Positions 1-5,801 of a stretch of DNA of 5,801 bases are shown here, one piece after another. The stretch spans positions 1 to 5,801 of the forward strand of contig CABQAB010000130.1 in NCBI GenBank assembly GCA_902461985.1. The letters are read 5' to 3'. A model generated the notes under the pieces. That model had not been told where the DNA came from and made no database searches. It worked only from the letters and a program-made list of their open reading frames with translations. How positions within the stretch are numbered: position 1 is the stretch's first letter; each line of letters opens with the position of its first letter. A program made the position numbers and the translations under genes. This DNA comes from an uncultured Bacteroidales bacterium. Its GTDB lineage: Bacteria; Bacteroidota; Bacteroidia; Bacteroidales; UBA932.

Positions 1-2564
1 GCCATTGTACGTGCCAGACGTGCATAATTTGAATCTACAGAATTCTCATACAGCGTACCGTTTTCATCAAGATTCCTGGTGGCATCCTCGCTGACGTTCG
101 GAATGTCGGAAGTAAGTTCCTCCATTCCGCGCTTGGTGTCACGCACTTCGGTAAGATATTCCTCCACGTGGATGGAAGTCAGGATGTCCCAGCGGATCAT
201 CCTCTCCGAGAGCACGATAGCATCCTCGTAGTTATATCCCTTCCATGGCATGAACGCCACCTTGAGGTTGCGTCCGAGCGCAAGTTCGCCGTTCTGGGTG
301 GCATAGCCCTCGGTGAGCACCTGTCCTTTCACGACCTTGTCACCCTTGCGGACGAGAGGCTTGAGGAGGATGGTGGTACTCTGGTTGGTCCTGCGGTAGA
401 TAGGAAGCTGGTAGACAGTGACGTCATCGCTGAAACTTACGAATCTCTCGTCATCAGTCCTTTCATATTTCACATGGATTTCCTTTGCATCCACATAAAC
501 GACTTCTCCGGCTCTCTCGGCAATGACCTGAGTCCTGGAGTCAATGCAGACCCTCTCTTCGAGTCCGGTACCTACGACAGGTGACTCAGGGCTGAGAAGA
601 GGAACTGCCTGCCTCATCATGTTGGCACCCATCAAGGCACGGTGGGCATCGTCATGCTCAAGGAACGGAATAAGCGAAGCCGCAACAGAAGCAATCTGGT
701 TAGGGGCGACGTCCATATAGTTGACCTCGTCTCTGGTAACTACCGGGAAGTCGGCGCCATAACGGCAGAGAATCCTGTCTTCAAGGATATTGCCGTCATC
801 GTCCATATTGACGTTTGCGAGGGAAACCATCTGGTCTTCCTCCTCCTCGGCACTCATATACTGCCATCCTGCGCTGCTCAAATCCACTTTTCCGTTCTCA
901 ACCTTGCGGTAAGGCGTCTCTATGAAACCGAAATTGTTGATTCTCGCGTAGACGCAGAGCGATGAAATAAGTCCGATGTTAGGACCTTCCGGAGTCTCGA
1001 TAGGACAGAGACGGCCGTAATGGGTATAGTGTACGTCTCGCACCTCGAATCCTGCCCTGTCACGTGAAAGACCGCCTGGGCCGAGTGCAGAAAGACGACG
1101 CTTGTGAGTCATCTCGGAAAGCGGGTTGGTCTGGTCCATGAACTGGGACAGCTGGCTTGTTCCGAAGAATGAGTTTATCACCGAAGACAAAGTCTTGGAG
1201 TTGATAAGGTCAATCGGAGCGAACTGCTCGCTATCACGCACATTCATCCTTTCACGGATAGTACGGGCCATTCTGGAGAGACCGACATTGAACTGGTTGG
1301 CAAGCTGTTCGCCTACAGTACGCACACGGCGGTTGCTCAAGTGGTCAATGTCATCCACAACTGCCTTGGAATTGATGAGCTGGATGAGATACTTGATAAT
1401 CTCAATGATATCGGTGTTCGTAAGAACCCTGATATTGTCATCAATGTCAAGACTCAATTTCTTGTTCAGACGGTAACGGCCGACGTCTCCGAGGTCATAT
1501 CTCTTGTCAGAGAAGAAGAGTTTGTCAATGACATCCCTTGCCGTCGCCTCATCAGGCGGTTCAGAGTTCCTGAGCTGTTTGTAGATATAGGTAACCGCCT
1601 CGGTCTGTGTGTTGGTCGGGTCTTTCTGGAGAGTATTGTAGATAATCGCGTACTCGTTCACGTTGGCGTCCTCCTTCTGGAGAAGGATAGTCTTGACGTC
1701 AGTGTCTGCGAGCCTTTCAATAGTGTCCGGTCCGAGAATCTCACCGCGCTCTACGATTGCGGTAGTCCTTTCTACCGGGATTACCTCTCCCGTGTCCTCA
1801 TCAACGAAATCCTCCGTCCATGTCTTGAGGACTTTTGCTGCCAGTTTGCGGCCCTCGAATTGCGCAAGATTCTCCGGTGTCGCCTCGACCTCGTCGGCAA
1901 GACCGAAGATGTCGATTATGTCCTTGTCGCCGTTATAGCCGATTGCACGAAGCAAAGTGGTAACCGGAAGTTTCTTCTTACGGTCGATGTACGCATACAT
2001 CACATTGTTGATGTCTGTCGTAAACTCGATCCATGAGCCTTTGAAAGGAATGATTCTGGCAGAATAAAGTTTAGTGCCGTTCGGATGTATGCTTGAGCCG
2101 AAAAATACGCCCGGTGAACGGTGGAGCTGCGAAACTATGATACGCTCCGAACCGTTGATTACGAAAGTTCCGGCAGGAGTCATGTACGGTATGTTTCCGA
2201 GATAGACATCCTGGACCTTGGTATCGAAATCCTCATGTTCCGGGTCGCTGCAGGAAAGGCGGAGTTTTGCCTTCAATGGAACCTCAAAAGTCTTTCCTCT
2301 CTCCAGACATTCCTCGATGGAATACTGAGGCGGATCGATGAAGTAGTCAATGAACTCAAGCTTATAATTGTTGCGCGTATCCTCGATAGGGAAAATCTCC
2401 TGGAACACCTGGTACAGACCCTCGTTTTTCCTGTTTTCAGGAGTGGTCTCAAGCTGGAAAAAGTCCTGGAAAGACTTCAGCTGAACCTCGAGAAGGTCAG
2501 GATATTCCAAAAGAATCTTCGACGTTGCGAAAGAAATGCGCGGATTTTTAGTCTTATTTGACAT
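1..2564 (-). CDS. rpoB: RNA polymerase beta subunit RpoB, 3' part cut off by window edge
   Basis: This is the beta subunit of DNA-dependent RNA polymerase, which forms one side of the active-site cleft with beta'. I translated the minus strand from the ATG at 2564 and found 854 complete codons without a stop; bacterial beta subunits of this group are around 1270 residues, so roughly a third is missing. Visible landmarks: the N-terminal lobe ([23 protein letters not shown], first 30 or so residues), [13 protein letters not shown] from about residue 408, the rifampicin pocket at residues 468-494, [14 protein letters not shown] after it, and [14 protein letters not shown], where E780 and D781 match the E. 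coli E813/D814 pair near the active site. Rifampicin contact positions D477, H487 and S492 (E. coli D516, H526, S531) are all in the sensitive state. The start fits the family and has an AAAGGG six bases upstream. The gene follows rplL and a terminator-like hairpin; rpoC is expected beyond the left edge. Residues 837-854 do not look like the family sequence expected there (see findings). Confidence 0.97.
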   Translation of the reverse strand, partial: MSNKTKNPRISFATSKILLEYPDLLEVQLKSFQDFFQLETTPENRKNEGLYQVFQEIFPIEDTRNNYKLEFIDYFIDPPQYSIEECLERGKTFEVPLKAKLRLSCSDPEHEDFDTKVQDVYLGNIPYMTPAGTFVINGSERIIVSQLHRSPGVFFGSSIHPNGTKLYSARIIPFKGSWIEFTTDINNVMYAYIDRKKKLPVTTLLRAIGYNGDKDIIDIFGLADEVEATPENLAQFEGRKLAAKVLKTWTEDFVDEDTGEVIPVERTTAIVERGEILGPDTIERLADTDVKTILLQKEDANVNEYAIIYNTLQKDPTNTQTEAVTYIYKQLRNSEPPDEATARDVIDKLFFSDKRYDLGDVGRYRLNKKLSLDIDDNIRVLTNTDIIEIIKYLIQLINSKAVVDDIDHLSNRRVRTVGEQLANQFNVGLSRMARTIRERMNVRDSEQFAPIDLINSKTLSSVINSFFGTSQLSQFMDQTNPLSEMTHKRRLSALGPGGLSRDRAGFEVRDVHYTHYGRLCPIETPEGPNIGLISSLCVYARINNFGFIETPYRKVENGKVDLSSAGWQYMSAEEEEDQMVSLANVNMDDDGNILEDRILCRYGADFPVVTRDEVNYMDVAPNQIASVAASLIPFLEHDDAHRALMGANMMRQAVPLLSPESPVVGTGLEERVCIDSRTQVIAERAGEVVYVDAKEIHVKYERTDDERFVSFSDDVTVYQLPIYRRTNQSTTILLKPLVRKGDKVVKGQVLTEGYATQNGELALGRNLKVAFMPWKGYNYEDAIVLSERMIRWDILTSIHVEEYLTEVRDTKRGMEELTSDIPNVSEDATRNLDENGTLYENSVDSNYARLARTM

Positions 2565-2570
2565 CTTCTG

Positions 2571-2576
2571 CCCTTT
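2571..2576 (-). promoter_or_regulatory. Shine-Dalgarno-like purine box before rpoB
   Basis: The minus strand reads AAAGGG, then six bases, then the rpoB ATG. This is the most SD-like site in front of any gene in the window. Bacteroidota use SD pairing weakly, so its importance is uncertain; it mainly supports the chosen rpoB start. Confidence 0.4.
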
Positions 2577-2604
2577 ATGATATTATGTAAAACATAAATA
2601 CGAC

Positions 2605-2639
2605 AAAAAGGTTTAGGGTCTTAACATGACCCTAAACCT
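2605..2639 (-). terminator. Intrinsic terminator-like hairpin between rplL and rpoB (probable attenuator)
   Basis: Bases 2609-2620 and 2628-2639 are a perfect 12-base inverted repeat (AGGTTTAGGGTC pairing with GACCCTAAACCT) around a 7-base loop. On the transcribed minus strand the stem runs directly into TTTTTG (2609-2604), so a stem plus U-tract sits in the correct direction for stopping transcription after rplL. Because rpoB begins only 40 bases further on and no convincing promoter is visible in between, I infer partial termination (attenuation), as is known between rplL and rpoB in E. coli, rather than a complete stop. The stem is only about half G/C, which also suits incomplete termination. 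Confidence 0.75.
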
Positions 2640-2646
2640 GGAATTG

Positions 2647-2661
2647 TTCCCCTCCGGGGAA
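2647..2661 (-). other. Short GC hairpin just after rplL
   Basis: TTCCCC (2647-2652) and GGGGAA (2656-2661) are a perfect 6-base inverted repeat with a 3-base loop, starting ten bases after the rplL stop. It lies directly before the terminator-like hairpin, so the rplL 3' untranslated region carries two tandem hairpins. No U-tract follows this one. It might protect or process the rplL 3' end; that role is a guess. Confidence 0.45.
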
Positions 2662-2671
2662 GCAGGAGAAG

Positions 2672-3049
2672 TTATTTAACCTCAACTTCTGCACCTGCCT
2701 CTTCAAGGGCAGCCTTCAAATCCTCAGCCTCAGCCTTGGAAGCTTTTTCCTTGATTGCTGTAGGAGCCTTGTCTACAAGCTCTTTAGCCTCTTTCAGTCC
2801 AAGACCAGTCTTCTCACGAACGACTTTGATAACGCCAAGTTTAGCCTGGCCTGCGCTCTTGAGGATTACGTCGAACTCTGTCTGCTCTGCAGGAGCTGCT
2901 TCACCAGCTGCCGCAGGACCTGCTGCAACTGCAACTGCTGCAGCTGCCGGCTCGATACCATACTCTTCCTTGAGAACATTAGCAAGTTCCTGAACATCTT
3001 TCACAGTAAGGTTAACCAACTCTTCTGCGAGTGCTTTAATGTCTGCCAT
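2672..3049 (-). CDS. rplL: 50S ribosomal protein L7/L12
   Basis: L7/L12 is the flexible stalk protein of the large ribosomal subunit. Dimers bind the C-terminal helix of L10 and their free domains recruit and stimulate translational GTPases (EF-Tu, EF-G, IF2, RF3). The 125-residue product has the usual three parts: an N-terminal dimerisation and L10-binding domain (about 1-32, [20 protein letters not shown]), an Ala/Pro/Gly-rich hinge (about 33-56), and a C-terminal domain (about 57-125) with the conserved GTPase-contact stretch [20 protein letters not shown] from residue 70. Length is normal for the family. It is the last gene before two hairpins and rpoB, and follows rplJ by 32 bases. The leader is A-rich, contains no G and has no SD, yet this protein must be made in several copies per ribosome. 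Confidence 0.98.
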   Translation of the reverse strand: MADIKALAEELVNLTVKDVQELANVLKEEYGIEPAAAAVAVAAGPAAAGEAAPAEQTEFDVILKSAGQAKLGVIKVVREKTGLGLKEAKELVDKAPTAIKEKASKAEAEDLKAALEEAGAEVEVK

Positions 3050-3081
3050 AATTATTGTTGATTTAAATTGTTGTTATTGTT
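3050..3081 (-). promoter_or_regulatory. G-free A-rich leader of rplL, no Shine-Dalgarno
   Basis: The sense strand of the 32-base gap between rplJ and rplL contains only A, T and C and no G, so it cannot form an SD helix. A sits at -3, -4, -6 and -7 from the ATG. Published work on Flavobacterium johnsoniae describes A at about -3 and -6 as a Kozak-like determinant of strong initiation in Bacteroidota; the link to this gene is my inference. The sequence is also nearly free of possible base pairing, which would help repeated initiation. Confidence 0.5.
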
Positions 3082-3612
3082 TTACTCGTTTGATTTTTTC
3101 TCTTCAATAGCCTTTACGAGGCCCGCAACAGTGTTGCCTGATGCATTCTGAAGAGCTGAAATGACGTTCCTTGCAGGAGCCTGGAGAAGAGCGACGACAT
3201 CGGCGATGAGTTCGTTCTTGGACTTGATGTTGCAAAGCTCGTTAAGCTTGTCAGCACCGAGGAAAGTACATTCCTGAACATAAGCTCCCTTGAGGAGAGG
3301 TTTCTCACTGCCGGCATCATTCATTTTCTTGATGAGCTTCGCAGGAGCGTTTGGAGTTTCTGAGTACATGATTGCAGTAGGGCCTTCAAGAGCAGGATAA
3401 AGCTCTTTGATGCCTTCCAATGACTCAGTCGCCTTGATGAAGAGAGTGTTCTTTACGACCACGAGTTTGATACCCTGCGCAAAGCACTCGCGACGGAGGC
3501 TCGATGTCTTTTCAGCATTGAGACCGGAAATGTCCGTAATATAGAAATTAGGAGTTTCCTGGAGTTGTGCTGAAATAGCTTCAATTACTTCGACTTTCAA
3601 TTCTTTTCTCAT
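3082..3612 (-). CDS. rplJ: 50S ribosomal protein L10
   Basis: L10 is the base of the L7/L12 stalk on the large subunit. Its N-terminal domain binds 23S rRNA at the L11 region and its long C-terminal helix holds two or three L7/L12 dimers. The 176-residue product shows the N-terminal domain (about 1-120; NFYITDISGLNAEKTSSLRR near 22-41, then KLVVVKNTLFIKA at 49-61, then ALEGPTAIMYS at 74-84) and a C-terminal helical segment from about 132 (NELIADVVALLQAPARNVISALQ) ending in a charged tail. Length is typical. It starts 12 bases after rplA and is followed by rplL, the usual pairing. In many bacteria L10 represses its own mRNA by binding a leader upstream of rplJ; here the gap is too short to hold such a leader, so any L10 site would have to lie within rplA. 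Confidence 0.98.
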   Translation of the reverse strand: MRKELKVEVIEAISAQLQETPNFYITDISGLNAEKTSSLRRECFAQGIKLVVVKNTLFIKATESLEGIKELYPALEGPTAIMYSETPNAPAKLIKKMNDAGSEKPLLKGAYVQECTFLGADKLNELCNIKSKNELIADVVALLQAPARNVISALQNASGNTVAGLVKAIEEKKSNE

Positions 3613-3624
3613 AATTGTATTCTT

Positions 3625-4326
3625 TTATTCAGCACTGCCGATTGTTTTGATATCGATATGGATTCCCGGGCTCATTGTGGAACAGATTGAAGCTGCCAGC
3701 AGATAAGTACCCTTCAGGGAAGACGGTTTGAGTTTGAGGATTGCGGAAAGCAGCTCGTTTGCGTTGCCGAGGATGTTCTCGGCAGGGAAAGAAACCTTTC
3801 CGATAGCTGCGTGCACAATTCCTGTCTTGTCGACCTTGAAGTCGATTTTTCCGGCTTTCACCTCTTTGACGGCATTAGCCACGTCCATTGTGACAGTACC
3901 TGTCTTAGGGTTAGGCATCAGGCCTCTCGGACCGAGGATACGGCCGATGGCACCGACTTTGGCCATCACTGAAGGAGTACAGATGATTACGTCTACATCT
4001 GTCCAGCCACCCTTAATCTTCTCGATGTACTCGTCAAGACCTACATAGTCCGCACCTGCCTCCTTTGCCTCAGCCTCCTTGTCAGGAGTACAGAGGACGA
4101 GCACGCGCTTTGTCTTTCCTGTTCCGTAAGGAAGAGTGACTACGCCGCGGATCATCTGGTTTGCCTTTCTCGGATCGACACCGAGGTTTACGTGAAGCTC
4201 TACTGAAGCATCAAATTTGGTGAAAGAAACTTCCTTCACAAGAGCACAAGCGTCAGCAAGCTTATACATTTTGGCGGAATCAACCTTCGCCACAACCACT
4301 TTCTGGTTCTTAGTAAGTTTACTCAT
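3625..4326 (-). CDS. rplA: 50S ribosomal protein L1
   Basis: L1 binds 23S rRNA helices 76-78 to form the mobile L1 stalk, which moves deacylated tRNA out of the E site. The 233-residue product matches the family length (about 230). It begins [16 protein letters not shown], carries the conserved [21 protein letters not shown] at about 51-71, and the L1 signature region [23 protein letters not shown] at about 123-145. It starts eight bases after rplK, the standard rplKA pair, and has no SD-like box. In enteric bacteria L1 represses the rplKA message at a leader site before rplK; the gap upstream of rplK here is nine bases, so a leader of that kind is not visible. Confidence 0.98.
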   Translation of the reverse strand: MSKLTKNQKVVVAKVDSAKMYKLADACALVKEVSFTKFDASVELHVNLGVDPRKANQMIRGVVTLPYGTGKTKRVLVLCTPDKEAEAKEAGADYVGLDEYIEKIKGGWTDVDVIICTPSVMAKVGAIGRILGPRGLMPNPKTGTVTMDVANAVKEVKAGKIDFKVDKTGIVHAAIGKVSFPAENILGNANELLSAILKLKPSSLKGTYLLAASICSTMSPGIHIDIKTIGSAE

Positions 4327-4334
4327 AGCTTGAA

Positions 4335-4784
4335 TTATTTGATACCTGAGGGCTTCTCGCCGCCTTCGATTTTAATACCCATACTTCTTGCAGTACCTGC
4401 TACCATGGACATAGCCGCTTCAATGGTGAAACAGTTGAGATCCGGCATTTTTGTCTCGGCAATGGTCTTCACCTGGTCCCAGGTGATGGTTGCAACCTTC
4501 TTTCTGTTAGGCTCAGGAGATGCAGTCTGAATCTTGGCTGCTTCCTTCAACTGAATCGCCACAGGCGGCTGCTTTACTTCGAAAGTGAAAGACTTGTCGC
4601 TGTAGACAGTGATGACAACCGGAAGGATTTTGCCTGCGCTTTCCTGCGTGCGAGCATTGAACTGCTTGCAGAAATCCATGATGTTCAGACCTTTCGAACC
4701 GAGAGCCGGTCCTACTGGAGGTGACGGATTTGCTGCGGCGGCCTTAATCTGGAGTTTGATGAATCCAGTAATTTCTTTTGCCAT
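4335..4784 (-). CDS. rplK: 50S ribosomal protein L11
   Basis: L11 binds the 1070 region of 23S rRNA in the GTPase-associated centre, where thiostrepton acts, and is needed for stringent-factor activation in many bacteria. The 149-residue product has the proline-rich N-terminal domain (about 1-72, [20 protein letters not shown] at 20-39, with P22 and P23 in the thiostrepton-contact stretch) and the RNA-binding C-terminal domain (about 75-149, [17 protein letters not shown] followed by [17 protein letters not shown]). It is a few residues longer than the E. coli protein through a Gly/Glu/Lys-rich tail ([10 protein letters not shown]). It lies nine bases after nusG and eight before rplA, so it is part of the same message. 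Confidence 0.98.
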   Translation of the reverse strand: MAKEITGFIKLQIKAAAANPSPPVGPALGSKGLNIMDFCKQFNARTQESAGKILPVVITVYSDKSFTFEVKQPPVAIQLKEAAKIQTASPEPNRKKVATITWDQVKTIAETKMPDLNCFTIEAAMSMVAGTARSMGIKIEGGEKPSGIK

Positions 4785-4793
4785 AATAAATGA

Positions 4794-5393
4794 TTATTCT
4801 TTAGTTACTTGGGTAAAGCTGAGCTCCAGCAGGGTCTTCCTGCCGAAAATCATAACCACCACTTTGAGTTTGCTTCTGTCCTCCACAATCTCTTCCACTG
4901 TTCCGTCAAACCCGCTGAAAGGACCGTCAGTAATCTTGACAGCATCGCCAACCTTGTAGTCGACGACCGTCTCGATTTCAGCTGACACCCTCTCATCCTG
5001 CTCACCGAGAAGACGCTTCACCTCATCATCACGAAGAGGGATAGGCACTTTCTCCTCCTGAATGCGTACTTTGCCGTCTTTTGTGGTGTCGCGCTTGATC
5101 TCACGTTTTTCAGTAAGAAAACCGGACATGTGAGGGACATCATTTCTGATGATGTACTGCAACTCACCCGTAAGCTCCGCCTCTATGAGAACATAGCCGG
5201 GGAAAAAGAGCTTTTCAGTACATACCCTCTTGCCATTGCGGATCTGATACACTTTCTCGGTCGGAACGAGAACCTGGTTCACATAATCCTTGAGACCGAA
5301 CCTTTCGATTTCAATCTCAAGATATTCTTTTGCCTTCTTCTCTTTTCCGCCTGCAGTGCGAAGGACATACCACTTCTTTGAATTTTCACTCAT
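4794..5393 (-). CDS. nusG: Transcription elongation/antitermination factor NusG
   Basis: NusG binds the clamp of elongating RNA polymerase and couples it to the leading ribosome or to Rho. The 199-residue product has the NGN domain from about residue 7 (KWYVLRTAGGKEKKAKEYLE; LFFPGYVLIEAEL at 62-74) and a C-terminal KOW domain from about 147 (KVGDAVKITDGPFSGFDGTVEEI, then MIFGRKTLLELSFTQV). It is longer than the 181-residue E. coli protein. The extra length lies mainly after GFL at 91-93, where a charged stretch, about residues 94-116, precedes PIPLRDDEV; the corresponding stretch in E. coli and, from memory, in Bacteroides is much shorter. It follows secE by 15 bases, the standard order. The start is supported by alignment of SENSKKWYVLR with the family; there is no clear SD. 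Confidence 0.98.
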   Translation of the reverse strand: MSENSKKWYVLRTAGGKEKKAKEYLEIEIERFGLKDYVNQVLVPTEKVYQIRNGKRVCTEKLFFPGYVLIEAELTGELQYIIRNDVPHMSGFLTEKREIKRDTTKDGKVRIQEEKVPIPLRDDEVKRLLGEQDERVSAEIETVVDYKVGDAVKITDGPFSGFDGTVEEIVEDRSKLKVVVMIFGRKTLLELSFTQVTKE

Positions 5394-5408
5394 AACCCAA
5401 ACCGAAAA

Positions 5409-5597
5409 TTAAAGAGTGTAGATAGCCTTCATAAGGTACTGGAAAGCAGTATCCATTGCGAGGATAACGATAGCGAAAATCACAGAAGCCACCATCACGA
5501 GGAGAGCGGAACTCTGCAATTTATCCCATGTCGGCCAGGAGACTTTCCTGGTCAGCTCATAGTACGACTCTTTGAAGTAATTAATGATTTTTTTCAT
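5409..5597 (-). CDS. secE: Preprotein translocase subunit SecE
   Basis: SecE clamps the two halves of the SecY channel in the inner membrane and is essential for protein export. The product has 62 residues, the short single-helix form usual outside enteric bacteria. It shows the amphipathic cytoplasmic helix with the conserved FKESYYELTRKVSWPTWDKL at about 8-27 and one membrane-spanning helix at about 30-48 (ALLVMVASVIFAIVILAM). A missing signal peptide and a positively charged N-terminus (MKKI) are normal. It is the first protein gene after tRNA-Trp and is followed by nusG with a 15-base gap. The ATG is the only sensible start, and a stem-loop lies about 15 bases upstream of it. Confidence 0.96.
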   Translation of the reverse strand: MKKIINYFKESYYELTRKVSWPTWDKLQSSALLVMVASVIFAIVILAMDTAFQYLMKAIYTL

Positions 5598-5611
5598 CTT
5601 TACCGTTAATG

Positions 5612-5643
5612 GGCATCCTAAATTGGAAGCGGAAGCGGATGCC
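5612..5643 (-). other. Inverted repeat between tRNA-Trp and secE
   Basis: GGCATCC (5612-5618) and GGATGCC (5637-5643) pair perfectly over 7 bases and enclose an 18-base loop. The loop region contains a tandem CGCTTC repeat on the minus strand. There is no U-tract after the stem, so it is not an intrinsic terminator. It sits in the leader of secE, about 33 bases after the tRNA 3' end and ending 14 bases before the secE ATG. A role in processing the tRNA away from the mRNA or in secE translation is possible but unproven. Confidence 0.45.
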
Positions 5644-5676
5644 TGTTAAACTTTACCAAATCGTAACCTTTGATAT

Positions 5677-5750
5677 TGGCAGGGGAAGCAGGATTCGAAC
5701 CCACATCGACGGTTTTGGAGACCGCTGAACTACCCTTGTTCTATTCCCCT
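5677..5750 (-). tRNA. trnW: tRNA-Trp (anticodon CCA), CCA end encoded
   Basis: The minus strand folds as a full cloverleaf. The acceptor stem AGGGGAA/TTCCCCT has 7 pairs, followed by TA, a D-stem GAAC/GTTC, an anticodon arm GCGGT-CTCCAAA-ACCGT with anticodon CCA, a 4-base variable loop, a T-arm GTGGG-TTCGAAT-CCTGC, discriminator G, and an encoded CCA at 5679-5677. Total length is 74 with CCA. It decodes UGG. The D-loop is seven bases (AAGGGTA), one shorter than in E. coli tRNA-Trp, and the T-stem has two adjacent wobble pairs. A Trp tRNA directly before secE is the common arrangement in Bacteroidota, usually with tuf upstream. Confidence 0.97.
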
Positions 5751-5788
5751 ATGGAAAGACGGGGCCACTTGGAGGCGACCCCATCCAT
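5751..5788 (-). other. Compound hairpin directly upstream of tRNA-Trp
   Basis: GGGGTCGC (5782-5775) pairs with GTGGCCCC (5768-5761) over eight pairs, two of them G-U, around a 6-base loop CTCCAA. An outer 5-base repeat (ATGGA 5788-5784 with TCCAT 5755-5751) extends it across an uneven internal loop. The structure ends exactly one base before the tRNA 5' end. The inner stem is followed by GTCTTTCC, only a weak U-run. It could be a weak terminator for the upstream gene or a mark for tRNA 5' processing; the sequence alone does not decide. Confidence 0.45.
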
Positions 5789-5794
5789 TATGAT

Positions 5795-5801
5795 TTAGTC
5801 A
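5795..5801 (-). CDS. Possible last codons of an upstream gene (tuf by context)
   Basis: The first seven bases of the minus strand read T, GAC, TAA, which would be the end of a reading frame finishing in Asp followed by a stop. In many Bacteroidota the gene directly before tRNA-Trp and secE is tuf (EF-Tu), whose product ends in a short acidic tail, so this fits. Seven bases cannot prove it; the call is contextual only. Confidence 0.25.

Noticed and set aside
168..965. Further plus-strand open frames opposite rpoB (168-584 and 642-965)
   Set aside because: Both are antisense to conserved RpoB segments with no domain or leader of their own; they are shadow frames.
1341..2036. Long open frame (231 codons) on the plus strand opposite rpoB
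   Set aside because: It lies wholly antisense to a clearly conserved part of rpoB, shows no recognisable domain, and is best explained as a shadow of rpoB codon use.
2121..2561. Plus-strand open frame of 146 codons opposite the rpoB 5' end
   Set aside because: It mirrors the conserved N-terminal lobe of RpoB and has no family resemblance of its own.
2577..2604. Possible promoter between the rplL terminator-like hairpin and rpoB
   Set aside because: The AT-rich stretch has only a mismatched TATTTATG and no properly spaced -33 box; AT-richness alone is not enough to call a promoter.
2917..2950. Repetitive GCTGC/ACTGC run within rplL
   Set aside because: It encodes the normal alanine-rich hinge of L7/L12, so the repeat is explained by the protein; no evidence of slippage is visible.
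5651..5676. Possible Bacteroidota promoter (TAnnTTTG) before secE
   Set aside because: The nearest match on the minus strand, TACGATTTG, has three rather than two bases between TA and TTTG, and no TTTG box lies at the expected distance upstream.
1..5801. CRISPR arrays, insertion sequences, integrase or defence genes
   Set aside because: No direct-repeat array, transposase-like frame or terminal repeats were found; nearly every base is accounted for by housekeeping genes and short spacers.

Overview
The window is a single-strand (minus) block of the core translation and transcription gene cluster of a bacterium, most probably a member of the Bacteroidales (phylum Bacteroidota). Read in the direction of transcription, from the right edge to the left, it runs: [possible last codons of an upstream gene, by context tuf] - hairpin - tRNA-Trp(CCA) - hairpin - secE - nusG - rplK - rplA - rplJ - rplL - [tandem hairpins, the second followed by a U-tract] - rpoB (3' part missing at the left edge). 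The assignment to Bacteroidales is an inference. It rests on the family-typical RpoB and NusG wording, the tRNA-Trp/secE/nusG order, and the mostly Shine-Dalgarno-free, A-rich leaders in front of the ribosomal protein genes. I cannot safely go below order.

Right end (5598-5801): a 74-nt tRNA-Trp with encoded CCA, flanked by two inverted repeats. The first seven bases on the minus strand read as an Asp codon plus stop, which could be the end of tuf, but this is only a contextual guess.

Centre (3082-5597): secE, nusG, rplK, rplA and rplJ are packed with gaps of 8 to 15 bases, so they should be translated from one message. SecE belongs to the Sec translocon, NusG to the transcription elongation complex, L11 and L1 to the GTPase-associated centre and L1 stalk, and L10 with L7/L12 to the ribosomal stalk.

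Left end (1-3049): rplL follows rplJ after a 32-base leader that contains no G on the sense strand. After rplL comes a 107-base gap with a textbook intrinsic-terminator shape placed exactly where a partial terminator would lower rpoB output relative to the abundant L7/L12. rpoB then runs 854 complete codons to the edge, with an intact reading frame and a wild-type-looking rifampicin region. Its last 18 complete codons (bases 3-56) no longer match what the RpoB family shows at that point, which is the most puzzling detail in the window.

I see no mobile element, CRISPR array, defence gene or undescribed multi-gene system here. Gene content is ordinary housekeeping. The points worth checking are the RpoB edge divergence, the rplL-rpoB hairpins, an insert in NusG, and the hairpins around tRNA-Trp.
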